Source of the DNA: Planctomycetota bacterium
GTDB lineage: Bacteria > Planctomycetota > UBA1135 > JADKAF01
DNA: 64,000 bases
NCBI GenBank assembly: GCA_016719295.1
Contig: JADKAF010000001.1
Coordinates: 5,270,001 to 5,334,000, forward strand
Reading direction: 5' to 3'
Every line of letters starts with the position of its first letter. Positions within the stretch are counted from its first letter, which is position 1. Of this stretch, positions 27,884 to 36,399 are shown piece after piece. A program made the position numbers and the translations under genes. The notes beneath the pieces were generated by a model. That model had not been told where the DNA came from. It was given only the letters and a program-made list of their open reading frames with translations, and ran no database searches.

Positions 27884-28330
27884 TCACTTCACCTGGATCT
27901 TCGCCATCTTCAGCTTGGCGGTGACGGCGTAGTCGCCGTCGATCTCGTACTCCACGCCGACGCCCTTGCCCTTCAGGCGAGGTGCCGTGCCGCTGATCCG
28001 CACCACGAAGCTCTGCGACTCCGTGGGCACCGTGCCGAGCGCCGTCGACGTGCCCGACTGACCGATCAGGAGGAAGCCGTTGCGGTAGCGGCCGAAGATC
28101 TCCTCCTGCTTCGCGGTGTCGAGCAGGCGGATCACGTTGTCGCTCGGATTGCTGAGCTCATAGAGGCCCGCGAACTTCTCCTTGAAGCTGGCGCCGCTGG
28201 AGAGCTCGTTACCCGCATAGGAGAGCTCGATCGCCCAGAGGCCGGGGATCTCGCTGATCGCGGGTGGGATGGTGCTGGCGACGAGGGCTCGTGTTCTACC
28301 ACGCAGCGCCGCCTCAGGAGCCTCCGCCAT
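27884..28330 (-). CDS. Small protein of unknown function
   Basis: 148 residues, overlapping the end of the mechanosensitive channel gene by 17 bases, with GGAG 6 bases before its ATG. It has no signal peptide or membrane helix. Readable parts are PGLWAIELSYAGNELSS, FAGLYELSNPSDNVIRLL, GRYRNGFLLIGQSG and a beta-rich C-terminus ending TAKLKMAKIQVK. The composition suggests a small beta-sandwich or lipocalin-like domain. Family not recognised. Its placement suggests co-transcription with the channel gene; the palindrome downstream may end that transcript. Confidence 0.65.
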   Translation of the reverse strand: MAEAPEAALRGRTRALVASTIPPAISEIPGLWAIELSYAGNELSSGASFKEKFAGLYELSNPSDNVIRLLDTAKQEEIFGRYRNGFLLIGQSGTSTALGTVPTESQSFVVRISGTAPRLKGKGVGVEYEIDGDYAVTAKLKMAKIQVK

Positions 28331-31300
28331 CCGCGGCTCCGCCGTCGCGTAGGGGGGGCTTCGCCGCGATCGAGGTCGCCGCTTCGGCTCGGCCCGTCTC
28401 TGCCTTCGCGGCCTCCGCGCGGGGAGTTTCGGGCTTCGGAGCGTCCGTCTTGGCCCGCGCCGCGGCGAGCACGCCGTCGCCGACGGTCTTCAGGTGCAGC
28501 TCGCGCTGCGGGAACGGCACCTCGATCTTGTGACGCCGGAAGGCCGCGTCGAGCGCGAGGCGCAGGTCGCTCGAGATGCGCGTGAAGTGCGCGTCCTCGG
28601 CGGTCCAGAAGCGCAGCTCGAAGTTCAGGCTCGAGTCGCCGAAGTCGACGAAGAAGACCTCCGGCGCGGGGCGGCGCAGCACGAGGCCGTGCTTCTCGCA
28701 GACTTCGAGCACGGTCTTCCGCACCAAGGCGAGATCGGAGCCGTAGGCGACGCCGAAGCGCATGTCGGTGCGCAGCATGGGCGAGCCCAAGGTCTGGTTG
28801 ATCACCTTGCCGGAGATCAGCTCCTCGTTCGGGATCACGATGCCCACGTTGTTGTAGGTCATGACCGTGGTGGAGCGGATGGTGATGCGCTCCACCACGC
28901 CGCTGCGATCGCCGACGATCACACGATCGCCCACCTTCACCGGGCGCTCGATCAGCAAGATGATGCCCGAGACGAGGTTGCGCACGATCGACTGGAGACC
29001 GAAGCCGATACCGACCGCCAGCGCCGAGACGACCCACGCGATCTGCTCGCCGGAGACGTTCAGCAGATTGAACACCACGACGAGGCCGATCGAGAAGAGC
29101 ACGTAGGACGAGAGCGTCAGGATCGCGTACTGCACGCCGCGGTCGAGCGTGGTGTGCGGCAGCACGACGAAGCGCATCGCGTCTCGATAGATGCGCATGA
29201 GGAGGAAGGTCACGAGCATCGCAGCGATCGCGTGGAGCACGCTCAGGAGCCCGCTGCCCAGGCTTTCGTCGGCGAGGAGTGCTCCTTCCTCCAGCGGCCA
29301 GCTCTGCACCGCGAAGGCGATCAAGGCGAGCACGCTGCCGATGCGCAGCACCACGCGCGCCAAGCGGTCGTAGAAGAGCTTGGCGCCAGTCGCGAGGAAC
29401 TCCTTCTCGCTCTCGAACTCATCGGCGCTGATGCGTCGATCCGGTTCGCCGTGCGGTCGCAGGGTCTTCAGCAGCCAGCGATAGGCGAGGAAGCAGATCG
29501 CCGAGGCCGCCAGCGTGCGCAGCAGCCAGGCGCCGAAGACCTCGGCCGCCACGGTGTAGCGCAAGCTGGTCAGCACGAAGAGGAACAGCACCGCTCCGGC
29601 CACGACGGGATAGCCGAGCAGGAAGAGCTGCTCGAAGGAGAGCGCGAGCGTTCCCTTCCTTCCGGCGAAGAGCCCGCGCAAGGCGGCGGGCCGAAAGAGC
29701 GAGGTGAGCAGCACCAGCGAGGTCAGCAGGCGCGCGATGAGCCCCCAGAGCTCGACCATCCCGGGGTTCAGCTCGTGATAGCCCGCGTGGAGCATCAGCA
29801 GAGCGGCAGGGACGAACGCGAGCGCGATGAGGAGCACATGGCCCAGCGCGCGGTGGATCACGGCCAGCAGGGCGGCGTCTCCGGGCACGAGGCGATCGGG
29901 AGATTCCGGATCGAAGAGCAGGTCGATCAGCGCGCGCGCGAAGCGCCACGCGAAGAAGGAGAGCGCCACGATCAAGATCGGCCCCGAAGTCGACCAGGAG
30001 AGATCGAGCACCAGCGCCGCGGCGAGGCAGGAGACCGCGATCAGCAGCGAGAAGAGAGAGCGGCGCAGCAAAGCCGCGAGGCAGCGCCGCAGCAGCGTCC
30101 TTCCCTTCGCCGCGCCGTTCGCGAAGCTCTCGATGGTCTTCGGGAAGCGCCGCGACGCCACCAGTGCGAACGCGATCATCGCCACGAGCAAGATCACGCC
30201 GCCGATGCGCCGGAAGATCGAGCGCTCGGCCGGAGCCACGATCTCTGCGAGCAGGTCGAGCGCGCCCCGCTCGATCGTCGGGACGAGCGCGCCCGCGTCG
30301 CGCCAGAGGCGCTGCACGGATTCCATCGAGAGATCGCTCTCGCTGCGGCTCCAGAGCATACGAGCGTCGACCCAGGCGAGATTCTGCTCGGAGTGCTCGG
30401 CGATGGTGCGGAGCTTCTCCATGCGCTGCGGCACCAGGCGCCGGAGCTCGAGGAGCAGGTCTTCCTTCTCCTTTGCGCGGGCCTCGACTTTCGTGCGCAG
30501 CTCGGCCCAGCTCTTCTCCTTGATCGTCTCCTTGACCGCGTCCGAGAGATTCTCTCTCTGCACCGGCGCGGCGAGCGGCGTCCATTGGTCGAGTCGCTGC
30601 GCGAACTCCGCGCGCTGGACTTTCGCGGCCTGGATCGCCTCGCTGAGCGGCTTGCGCACGCTCGCGAGCTCCGCCTGCCAGCCCTCGAGGCGAACGAGGC
30701 GCTCGCGGATCTCGGCGGCGAGCGCTCCGAGCTGCGACGGATCGTTCGGCAGATCGTCGAAGCCCGCGCGCTCGGCCTCGATGCGGCCCGCGAGCTCGCG
30801 CACCTCCTCCTCGATCGTGCTGATCTCTCCGAACTCCTCGAAGCGCTTGCTCCAGCGCGTGCGCGCGTCGGTGATCCGCGCGAGCTCCTCGTCGAGGCCG
30901 ATGCGCAGGAGGCAGGCTTCGAACCAGGGTCGGTGCGCTTCGGGGGTCGCGGAATCGGCGAGCAGGCCTTCGTAGAAGCCGCGATTGCTGCGGCGCGCCT
31001 CGATCTGCTCCTGGCGCTCGAAGGCGCGGTCGCGTTCCTCGAGAGCGAGGTAGCGGCGCTGCGCGGCCCTGGCCAGGGTCTCGGCGTTCGCCAGCTTGCG
31101 CTCCTCGATCTGGAGGCGCAGCTGGCCGATGCCGTTCGACTTCCGCACCGCCAGCGCGACTTGCTCGGCGCCGAGCTTCGCGATCTCGAAGCGCGCGACC
31201 TGCACGAGCTCTTGCACGAGCTCGATCTGGGCCGGGTCGGTGGCCGCCGCGCGCTCCTTCGCCAGCGCCTCCTCCTGCTTCGCGAGCTCTTTTCGCGCTT

Positions 31301-31841
31301 CTTCGAGCGCCGCGGGCAAGGCGAGCGAGCGCGTCTCGATGCCCTCGAGCGCGCTCTTCGCGCCGTCGTGCGAGTTGCGCGCCTGATCGCGCTCGGTGCT
31401 CCGCTCCTCGCGCGCCTTGAGGGCGGCCTGCAGCTCGGCTTGGCTCACGGGCTGCGGAGGCTGCGCGGGATCGAGAGCCGGCTCGTTCGGCGGCGGCTCG
31501 ACGACCGGCAGGCTCTGTAGCTCCTCCTGCAGCTGCAGCTTCGTCGCGGCGACATCCGTGGTGACGACCTCCTGGAGCTGGAGGATGTCTTTCAGGAGGC
31601 TCTCTTCGCGGCGCAGGGCCTCGAGGAGCGCGCTGCGCGTGGGGTTCTCCGCGGGGCGCGCCTCCACCGAGCGCAGCCCGTCGCGGAGGAGCAGCAGAGC
31701 TTCCTGCGCCTTCTCCTTCGTTTCCGGGGTCGGGCGCTCCTCCAGCGTACGCTGCAGCCAGGGCTTCTCCTGAGCGAAGGCGAAGGTGGCGCAGGTGACC
31801 GCGGCGCAGAGGCGCAGGAGGGAGCGAGCGAGCAGAGGCAC
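28314..31841 (-). CDS. Large MscS/MscK-type mechanosensitive ion channel
   Basis: 1175 residues. A signal peptide (1-23) is followed by about 500 residues of periplasmic coiled coil rich in Glu/Arg/Ala, as in MscK (KefA). From about 530 to 850 many hydrophobic segments are present, then the MscS core: a pore-lining helix region VSALAVGIGFGLQSIVRNLV with Gly/Ala spacing, and the beta domain KVGDRVIVGDRSGVVERITI with VIPNEELIS. The C-terminal cytoplasmic domain ends in a low-complexity Ala/Glu/Pro tail of about 50 residues. The role is relief of osmotic downshock by opening under membrane tension. The coiled-coil first half is the normal feature of the large subclass. Confidence 0.9.
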   Translation of the reverse strand: MPLLARSLLRLCAAVTCATFAFAQEKPWLQRTLEERPTPETKEKAQEALLLLRDGLRSVEARPAENPTRSALLEALRREESLLKDILQLQEVVTTDVAATKLQLQEELQSLPVVEPPPNEPALDPAQPPQPVSQAELQAALKAREERSTERDQARNSHDGAKSALEGIETRSLALPAALEEARKELAKQEEALAKERAAATDPAQIELVQELVQVARFEIAKLGAEQVALAVRKSNGIGQLRLQIEERKLANAETLARAAQRRYLALEERDRAFERQEQIEARRSNRGFYEGLLADSATPEAHRPWFEACLLRIGLDEELARITDARTRWSKRFEEFGEISTIEEEVRELAGRIEAERAGFDDLPNDPSQLGALAAEIRERLVRLEGWQAELASVRKPLSEAIQAAKVQRAEFAQRLDQWTPLAAPVQRENLSDAVKETIKEKSWAELRTKVEARAKEKEDLLLELRRLVPQRMEKLRTIAEHSEQNLAWVDARMLWSRSESDLSMESVQRLWRDAGALVPTIERGALDLLAEIVAPAERSIFRRIGGVILLVAMIAFALVASRRFPKTIESFANGAAKGRTLLRRCLAALLRRSLFSLLIAVSCLAAALVLDLSWSTSGPILIVALSFFAWRFARALIDLLFDPESPDRLVPGDAALLAVIHRALGHVLLIALAFVPAALLMLHAGYHELNPGMVELWGLIARLLTSLVLLTSLFRPAALRGLFAGRKGTLALSFEQLFLLGYPVVAGAVLFLFVLTSLRYTVAAEVFGAWLLRTLAASAICFLAYRWLLKTLRPHGEPDRRISADEFESEKEFLATGAKLFYDRLARVVLRIGSVLALIAFAVQSWPLEEGALLADESLGSGLLSVLHAIAAMLVTFLLMRIYRDAMRFVVLPHTTLDRGVQYAILTLSSYVLFSIGLVVVFNLLNVSGEQIAWVVSALAVGIGFGLQSIVRNLVSGIILLIERPVKVGDRVIVGDRSGVVERITIRSTTVMTYNNVGIVIPNEELISGKVINQTLGSPMLRTDMRFGVAYGSDLALVRKTVLEVCEKHGLVLRRPAPEVFFVDFGDSSLNFELRFWTAEDAHFTRISSDLRLALDAAFRRHKIEVPFPQRELHLKTVGDGVLAAARAKTDAPKPETPRAEAAKAETGRAEAATSIAAKPPLRDGGAADGGGS

Positions 31842-31944
31842 GGCGGTGGAGCGCTCTTGGACGAGGAGGGCGGAGAGGATACCCGGAGGCAGCGCGCGCG
31901 TCCCGCCCCTTGCGCGGCGCTCCTCGGCAAGCTCCCCTAGAGGT

Positions 31945-34089
31945 ATGCAGCGCCTCCTGATTCACCCGCCGTTCGCCGATCCGACGCAGCCCTATCTCAG
32001 CCTGCCGACGCTGAAGGGCTACCTCCGCGAGCATGGGCTCGATGCGCGTGTCCTCGACTTGAATGTCGAGGCGGTGCACTGGCTGCTCCAGCCGGAGCGC
32101 GTGCGCGATCTCGCGCATCACCTCGGCACGCGCTTCCTCGAGCTCGACAAGCTCGACGCGCTCGACTTCGAGCAGCAGCGCGAGTATCGCGCCCTCGTCG
32201 AGGCGCGCATGCGCATCGAGCGCGTGATCGAGGCCGAGCCCTCGCCCGTCGCCGTGCTCCAGGATCCGGAGCTGTTCTACGATGCCGAGCGCTACCTCTG
32301 GGCGCGGCGCCAGATGGAGGACTTCTTCGCGGCGCTCTCCGCGGTGCGCTACCCGTACGTCATCGACCCCAACCGCGTCTCGCACGGCGTGCTCCCGTGG
32401 AGCTACGAGCTGCTCGAGCGCTACGCCGCGCAAGGCTCCCCGCTCGAGGAGTTCTACGGCGAGGTCTTCGACGGTCCGGCGGACTGGTCCGACTGGACCG
32501 GCAATCCGCCGTTCGTGTCGCTCGACGATGTGGACTTCGTCGGCATCTCCGTCGCCTTCCCTTCGCAGGTGCCCGAGGCCTTGCACCTGGCGCGCAACGT
32601 GAAGCGCAGGGCACCGCATGCGTTCGTCGCCCTCGGCGGACCCGCGTTGCACCAGATCGCGATCCATGCGCCGGAGGAGCTGCGCTCGCGGCTGCTCGAG
32701 TTCGCCGACGGGCTCGGGCTCTTCGAAGGCGAGGAGACGCTGCGTCAGCTCTTCCCTAGTCTCGAGGCCTGGCGGGCTGCGGTGGAGCGCGGCGACGCCC
32801 CGGGAGCGTTCGCCGCGATCGAGACGGTGCCGAACCTACTGCTGCGCGATCCCGCGACCGGCGCGACGCGCCTCGGGCCGCGGCACACCATGGACCTTCG
32901 CGACGTGCCGCCGCCCGACTACGGCGATCTCGATCTCGATCGCTACCTCGCGCCGAGCCGCACGCTGCTTTATGCGCCGACGCGCGGCTGCTACTGGGGC
33001 AAATGCTCGTTCTGCTACTACGGGCTGACGGAGACGGCGACGGCGAAGTACCGCGAGGTGCCGCCGGAGAAGGCCGCGAGCGACCTCGCGATCCTGGCAC
33101 AGCGCTACGGTGTGAAGAACGTCTACCTCTCGGTCGACGTGCTCTCGCCGCGCTACGCCGTAGCGTTGGCCGAGGCCCTGATCGAGCGCGGCACGAAGAT
33201 TCGCTGGCACTGCGATCTCAAGGTCGAGCGCTACTTCACGCCCGAGCGCGTCGAGCTGCTCTATCGCGCGGGGCTGCGCGCGGTCGCGTTCGGCATCGAG
33301 AGCGGGAACGATCGCGTGCTCGAGCTCATGCGGAAGGGGGCGGATCGCGCGACGCTCACCGAAGTGAATCGCCTCTTCCACGCCGCGGGCATCGCCACGC
33401 AGTGGATGACCTTTACCGATCACCCCGGCGAGTCGATCGAGGAGGCGCTCGAGACGGTGTCGTGGGTCGATGCCGAGGAGGAGCACGTCGACTCGTTCAT
33501 CATCGGGCGCTTCGGGCTCGAGGCGGGCGCGCACATCGCGCAGGAGCCCGAGCGCTACGGGGTGAAGCGCATCTACTTCGCCGAAGGCGATGATCTGAGG
33601 CTCTACGCGCTCTTCGAGCAGCGCGGGCCGAAGCCCAGCGCCACCGAGCGCGAGAAGCTCGAGCGCGCGGTGGAGCTCCTCTCCTCGCGCTACGCCTTGA
33701 AGAGCTATCCCTGGGCGGGCGCCGTCTCCACGCACCACACCTTCCTGCACTTCTTGCGCTACGGGCAGCGCATCTTCCGCAACCACTTCCAACGCGCGCC
33801 CGCGGCGCTCCACTCGCGTCCGCCCGAAGCGCGTCCGGCGAGCATCCACGGCCTGCGCACGCGCCCGCGCTTCGACATCGGCGAGATCGCCGAGAACGAG
33901 GAGCGTTTTTTCGCGGGCTATCTCCAGCGCGCGCTCTACACGACGGTCGCCGATCGCCGCGGCGAAGGCGCGGTCGCGCTCCTCTCCGAGCCGCACTACC
34001 TGGCTGCGATCGCCGAGCTCCCGTCCCTCAGAGCCGGCCGCAAGAGCAACATCCACGCGAACAAGCTCTTCGCCGACGAGCAGTCCTGA
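31945..34089 (+). CDS. B12-binding-type radical SAM protein
   Basis: 714 residues. The N-terminus resembles the cobalamin-binding fold of this class (LLIHPPFADPTQPYLSLPTL, YLREHGLDARVLDLN; then FVGISVAFPSQVPEALHLA, VALGGPALHQ). The radical SAM cluster motif is C349-x4-C354-x2-C357 in RGCYWGKCSFCYYG, with one residue more in the first gap than the standard CxxxCxxC. VEPs of the TIM barrel follow: VKNVYLSVDVLSP, VAFGIESGNDRVLELM, THWMTF-like QWMTFTDHPGES. The C-terminal 200 residues are not recognised. Relatives act in methylation or RiPP and natural-product maturation, but no peptide precursor or cluster partner is seen. The start follows the first family-like residues MQRLLIHPPF. Confidence 0.85.
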   Translation: MQRLLIHPPFADPTQPYLSLPTLKGYLREHGLDARVLDLNVEAVHWLLQPERVRDLAHHLGTRFLELDKLDALDFEQQREYRALVEARMRIERVIEAEPSPVAVLQDPELFYDAERYLWARRQMEDFFAALSAVRYPYVIDPNRVSHGVLPWSYELLERYAAQGSPLEEFYGEVFDGPADWSDWTGNPPFVSLDDVDFVGISVAFPSQVPEALHLARNVKRRAPHAFVALGGPALHQIAIHAPEELRSRLLEFADGLGLFEGEETLRQLFPSLEAWRAAVERGDAPGAFAAIETVPNLLLRDPATGATRLGPRHTMDLRDVPPPDYGDLDLDRYLAPSRTLLYAPTRGCYWGKCSFCYYGLTETATAKYREVPPEKAASDLAILAQRYGVKNVYLSVDVLSPRYAVALAEALIERGTKIRWHCDLKVERYFTPERVELLYRAGLRAVAFGIESGNDRVLELMRKGADRATLTEVNRLFHAAGIATQWMTFTDHPGESIEEALETVSWVDAEEEHVDSFIIGRFGLEAGAHIAQEPERYGVKRIYFAEGDDLRLYALFEQRGPKPSATEREKLERAVELLSSRYALKSYPWAGAVSTHHTFLHFLRYGQRIFRNHFQRAPAALHSRPPEARPASIHGLRTRPRFDIGEIAENEERFFAGYLQRALYTTVADRRGEGAVALLSEPHYLAAIAELPSLRAGRKSNIHANKLFADEQS

Positions 34090-34138
34090 CCCCACTGCAC
34101 GGTAAGGTTGCCTGTCACCTTCACCGTGCCGTGGGTCA
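34087..34138. terminator. Long bidirectional hairpin spanning two stop codons
   Basis: TGACCCCAC and GTGGGTCA form the outer arms, and GCACGGTAAGGT with ACCTTCACCGTGC the inner arms, around loop TGCCTGTC. The left outer arm includes the TGA of the radical SAM gene and the right one the stop of the convergent gene. This is very probably a shared terminator. The inner part resembles REP-like sequences built on GGTGCCTGTCACC. Confidence 0.65.
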
Positions 34139-36310
34139 GCGGGGCTGCAGGCGCAGCTTGGCGCTGGCCTGCGGCGCGAGATCGAGCGTCGTCCGCTGCG
34201 GGACGAAGCCCTGCGCCGCGATGAGGAGCTCTCGTTCGCCCGTCGCCAGGCCGCGGAGCGCGAGCGCGCCTTCGACGCCCTCGTAGGTCGTGCCGTCAAG
34301 GTGCACGGCGAAGCGCGGGAGCGGTTCACCGCTCGCGTCGCGCACCTCGAGCTGCAGCTCGCCCGCGGGCCAGCGCAGCTCCCAGGGACCTGAGCCCTCG
34401 AGCGTCTGCGCGAACGGCACCGTGAGGCCGTCCTCGAGATCGACCTCGACGCGATCACCGGGGCCGGCGAAGGTCCCTGAGGGCAGGCGACCTTCCTCGT
34501 CGAGCGCGATGTTCTCGTCGTCCCAGCGCAGCTCCACTCCTGCGGCGGGCGCGCCGTCGGGCCGCCGCAGCGTGAACCCGCGATGGTGCGCCGGCACCAG
34601 CGCGATCGCGCCGAGGTCGAGGACCGCGCTCGTCTTGGGCGGCAGCTCGAGCTCCGAGATCGGGCGCGGCGCGCGCCAGGCGTCCTCGGCGCTCTCGACG
34701 ATGAGCAGCCAGCGACCCGCGCCGAGCCAGCTCGAGAGCTCGACGTGCTCCGCGCGCGCGCTCCACGCCGCTTCGCCCTCGTACTCGAGCTGGCCGGTGG
34801 GGTGCTTCGCGATACGCGCTCGGCCGGCAACGGGCCGGCCCGTCGCATCGACGAAGCGGAGGCGAACGCGATGCGGCTCGAGCGGCGGGATCTCGAGCTC
34901 GCCGCGCTCATCGACAAGAGAGCCCGAGATGCTCCGAGCGCGATCGTAGAGGCGTGCGCGCACGGCCCAGGGCTCGTTCTCGGGCACGGCGATGGCGCGA
35001 CCTTCCAGCACCTCTTCCTCGATGGAGCGCTGCCACGTCGCGGTCACGAGCTCGAGGCTGCCGTGCTTCGGGAGGAGCGCGGCGAACGCGCTCGTCGCGT
35101 CCATCCACATCCGCACCCGCGGGCGGGGCGTCATCGCCACCGCGAGCTCCACCGCGCCTTCGCGCGGCACGACGAGCGCCGCACGTCGCTCGCACCAATC
35201 GCCGCGCCCGCCGCCGAAGACGAGCTCGTAGCTGCCCGCGGGCCACGCGACCGCGAGCTCCTCGCCGAGCTCGATCAGCTCCTCGGCGCGATAGCCCCGA
35301 GCGCCGCACCACGCGACGACGGGGACGCCCTCCCGATGCCTTCCCGGCGGCAGCTCGGCGCGCAGGCGCACGTTGGGCTCGTCGGGGAGCTCGGGCTCCG
35401 CCCGGTCCTCGCCCGGCTTCGGCAGCACGAAGCGCGCCTCGAGACCCTGCGGTGGCACGGCGAACCAGTGATCCGTGCCCGTGCGCTCATCGATGACATT
35501 GAGCTCCGTGGAGTCCGCGCCATCGAGCGCGAAGCGACCTTCGGCATCGGTGAGGCACCACGGTCCGCGGTGGTACTCGGAGATCCCGACGTGCACGCCG
35601 GCGCGCGGCTTGCCGTCGGCATCGACCACGACGCCGCGATGCGTCGGCGCGGGATCGCAGTGGAGCACGCGGACGCCGCGGCCCGTGCGCCAAGCTCCCA
35701 GATCGCGGTACTCGCCGCGGACGTTCGGCGCGACGATCCAGATCTCGCCGTAGTCGCCGCTCGCGCAACGCAAGAGCGCGAGCCCCTCGGCGTCGGTGAC
35801 GACTTGGCGCACGTCGGCGGTGTGCCCGCAGCCGAGATGCCAACCGACGCGCGCGCCGACGATCGGTCGACCGAAGGCGTCGAGGACCTGCAGGGGGATG
35901 TCCATCCCGCGCTCGAGCTCCCACGGGAGCGAGGGGAACGGCGTCATCTCGGCGCTCGGCGCATAGCCCTCCGCCTCCGCGACGAGCCACAGGCCGCGTT
36001 GCTCGAGCAGATCGTCGACGCGCAGCCGCACCCAGCCCTCGGCATCGCTCTCGGCGCTTCGCAGCGGCGCCCAGGTCGCGGGCTCGGGCTGCATGTGCTC
36101 CACGTAGGCCGCGATCCTGCCGCGCAGCGCCGCGCGGGTCGCGCGATCGACCAGGCGCGTCACCATCCACTGCTGCTCCTGACCATCGGCGCCGCGCACG
36201 AGCACCGGCCCGCTGTCGTCGGAGACGGGGTAGATCAGCGGCGGCTCCTGGGGGGCGGCAGGACCGATGAGTCCCGGATGCAGGGCGAGCGCGAGCGCGA
36301 GTGCGAGCAC
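34136..36310 (-). CDS. Large secreted protein with carboxypeptidase-regulatory-like repeats
   Basis: 724 residues from a GTG with GAGG 6 bases upstream. A signal peptide lies at 1-20 (LALALALALHPGLIGPAAPQ). Repeated beta modules have the form of CarboxypepD_reg/transthyretin-like domains: LRGRIAAYVEHM, VLDAFGRPIVGARVGWHL, VVDADGKPRAGVHVGISE, FVDATGRPVAGRARIAKH and RPDGAPAAGVELRWDDE, ending in a module with LEVRDASGEPLPRFAVHLDG. Such multi-repeat secreted proteins are common in planctomycetes; they bind or scaffold rather than catalyse, and no enzyme motif is present. It converges on the radical SAM gene with a shared hairpin. Confidence 0.8.
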   Translation of the reverse strand: MLALALALALHPGLIGPAAPQEPPLIYPVSDDSGPVLVRGADGQEQQWMVTRLVDRATRAALRGRIAAYVEHMQPEPATWAPLRSAESDAEGWVRLRVDDLLEQRGLWLVAEAEGYAPSAEMTPFPSLPWELERGMDIPLQVLDAFGRPIVGARVGWHLGCGHTADVRQVVTDAEGLALLRCASGDYGEIWIVAPNVRGEYRDLGAWRTGRGVRVLHCDPAPTHRGVVVDADGKPRAGVHVGISEYHRGPWCLTDAEGRFALDGADSTELNVIDERTGTDHWFAVPPQGLEARFVLPKPGEDRAEPELPDEPNVRLRAELPPGRHREGVPVVAWCGARGYRAEELIELGEELAVAWPAGSYELVFGGGRGDWCERRAALVVPREGAVELAVAMTPRPRVRMWMDATSAFAALLPKHGSLELVTATWQRSIEEEVLEGRAIAVPENEPWAVRARLYDRARSISGSLVDERGELEIPPLEPHRVRLRFVDATGRPVAGRARIAKHPTGQLEYEGEAAWSARAEHVELSSWLGAGRWLLIVESAEDAWRAPRPISELELPPKTSAVLDLGAIALVPAHHRGFTLRRPDGAPAAGVELRWDDENIALDEEGRLPSGTFAGPGDRVEVDLEDGLTVPFAQTLEGSGPWELRWPAGELQLEVRDASGEPLPRFAVHLDGTTYEGVEGALALRGLATGERELLIAAQGFVPQRTTLDLAPQASAKLRLQPR

Positions 36311-36399
36311 GGCGATCCTCGGCGGGTGCGGTGGTGGAGGCGAACTGCTACGCGGAGCCGGCCCTCACGCTCCAGCTCGCGTCGGGATTCCCCCCGCGC

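Noticed and set aside
28494..31520. 1008-codon open frame antisense to the MscS-type channel gene
   Set aside because: It is the shadow of a high-GC coding frame: composition is Arg/Glu/His/Gln-rich with no domain, while the minus strand encodes a clear mechanosensitive channel.
29419..32667. 1082-codon minus-strand frame
   Set aside because: It overlaps the channel and the radical SAM gene in other frames and is Arg/Ala low-complexity, a GC-bias artefact.
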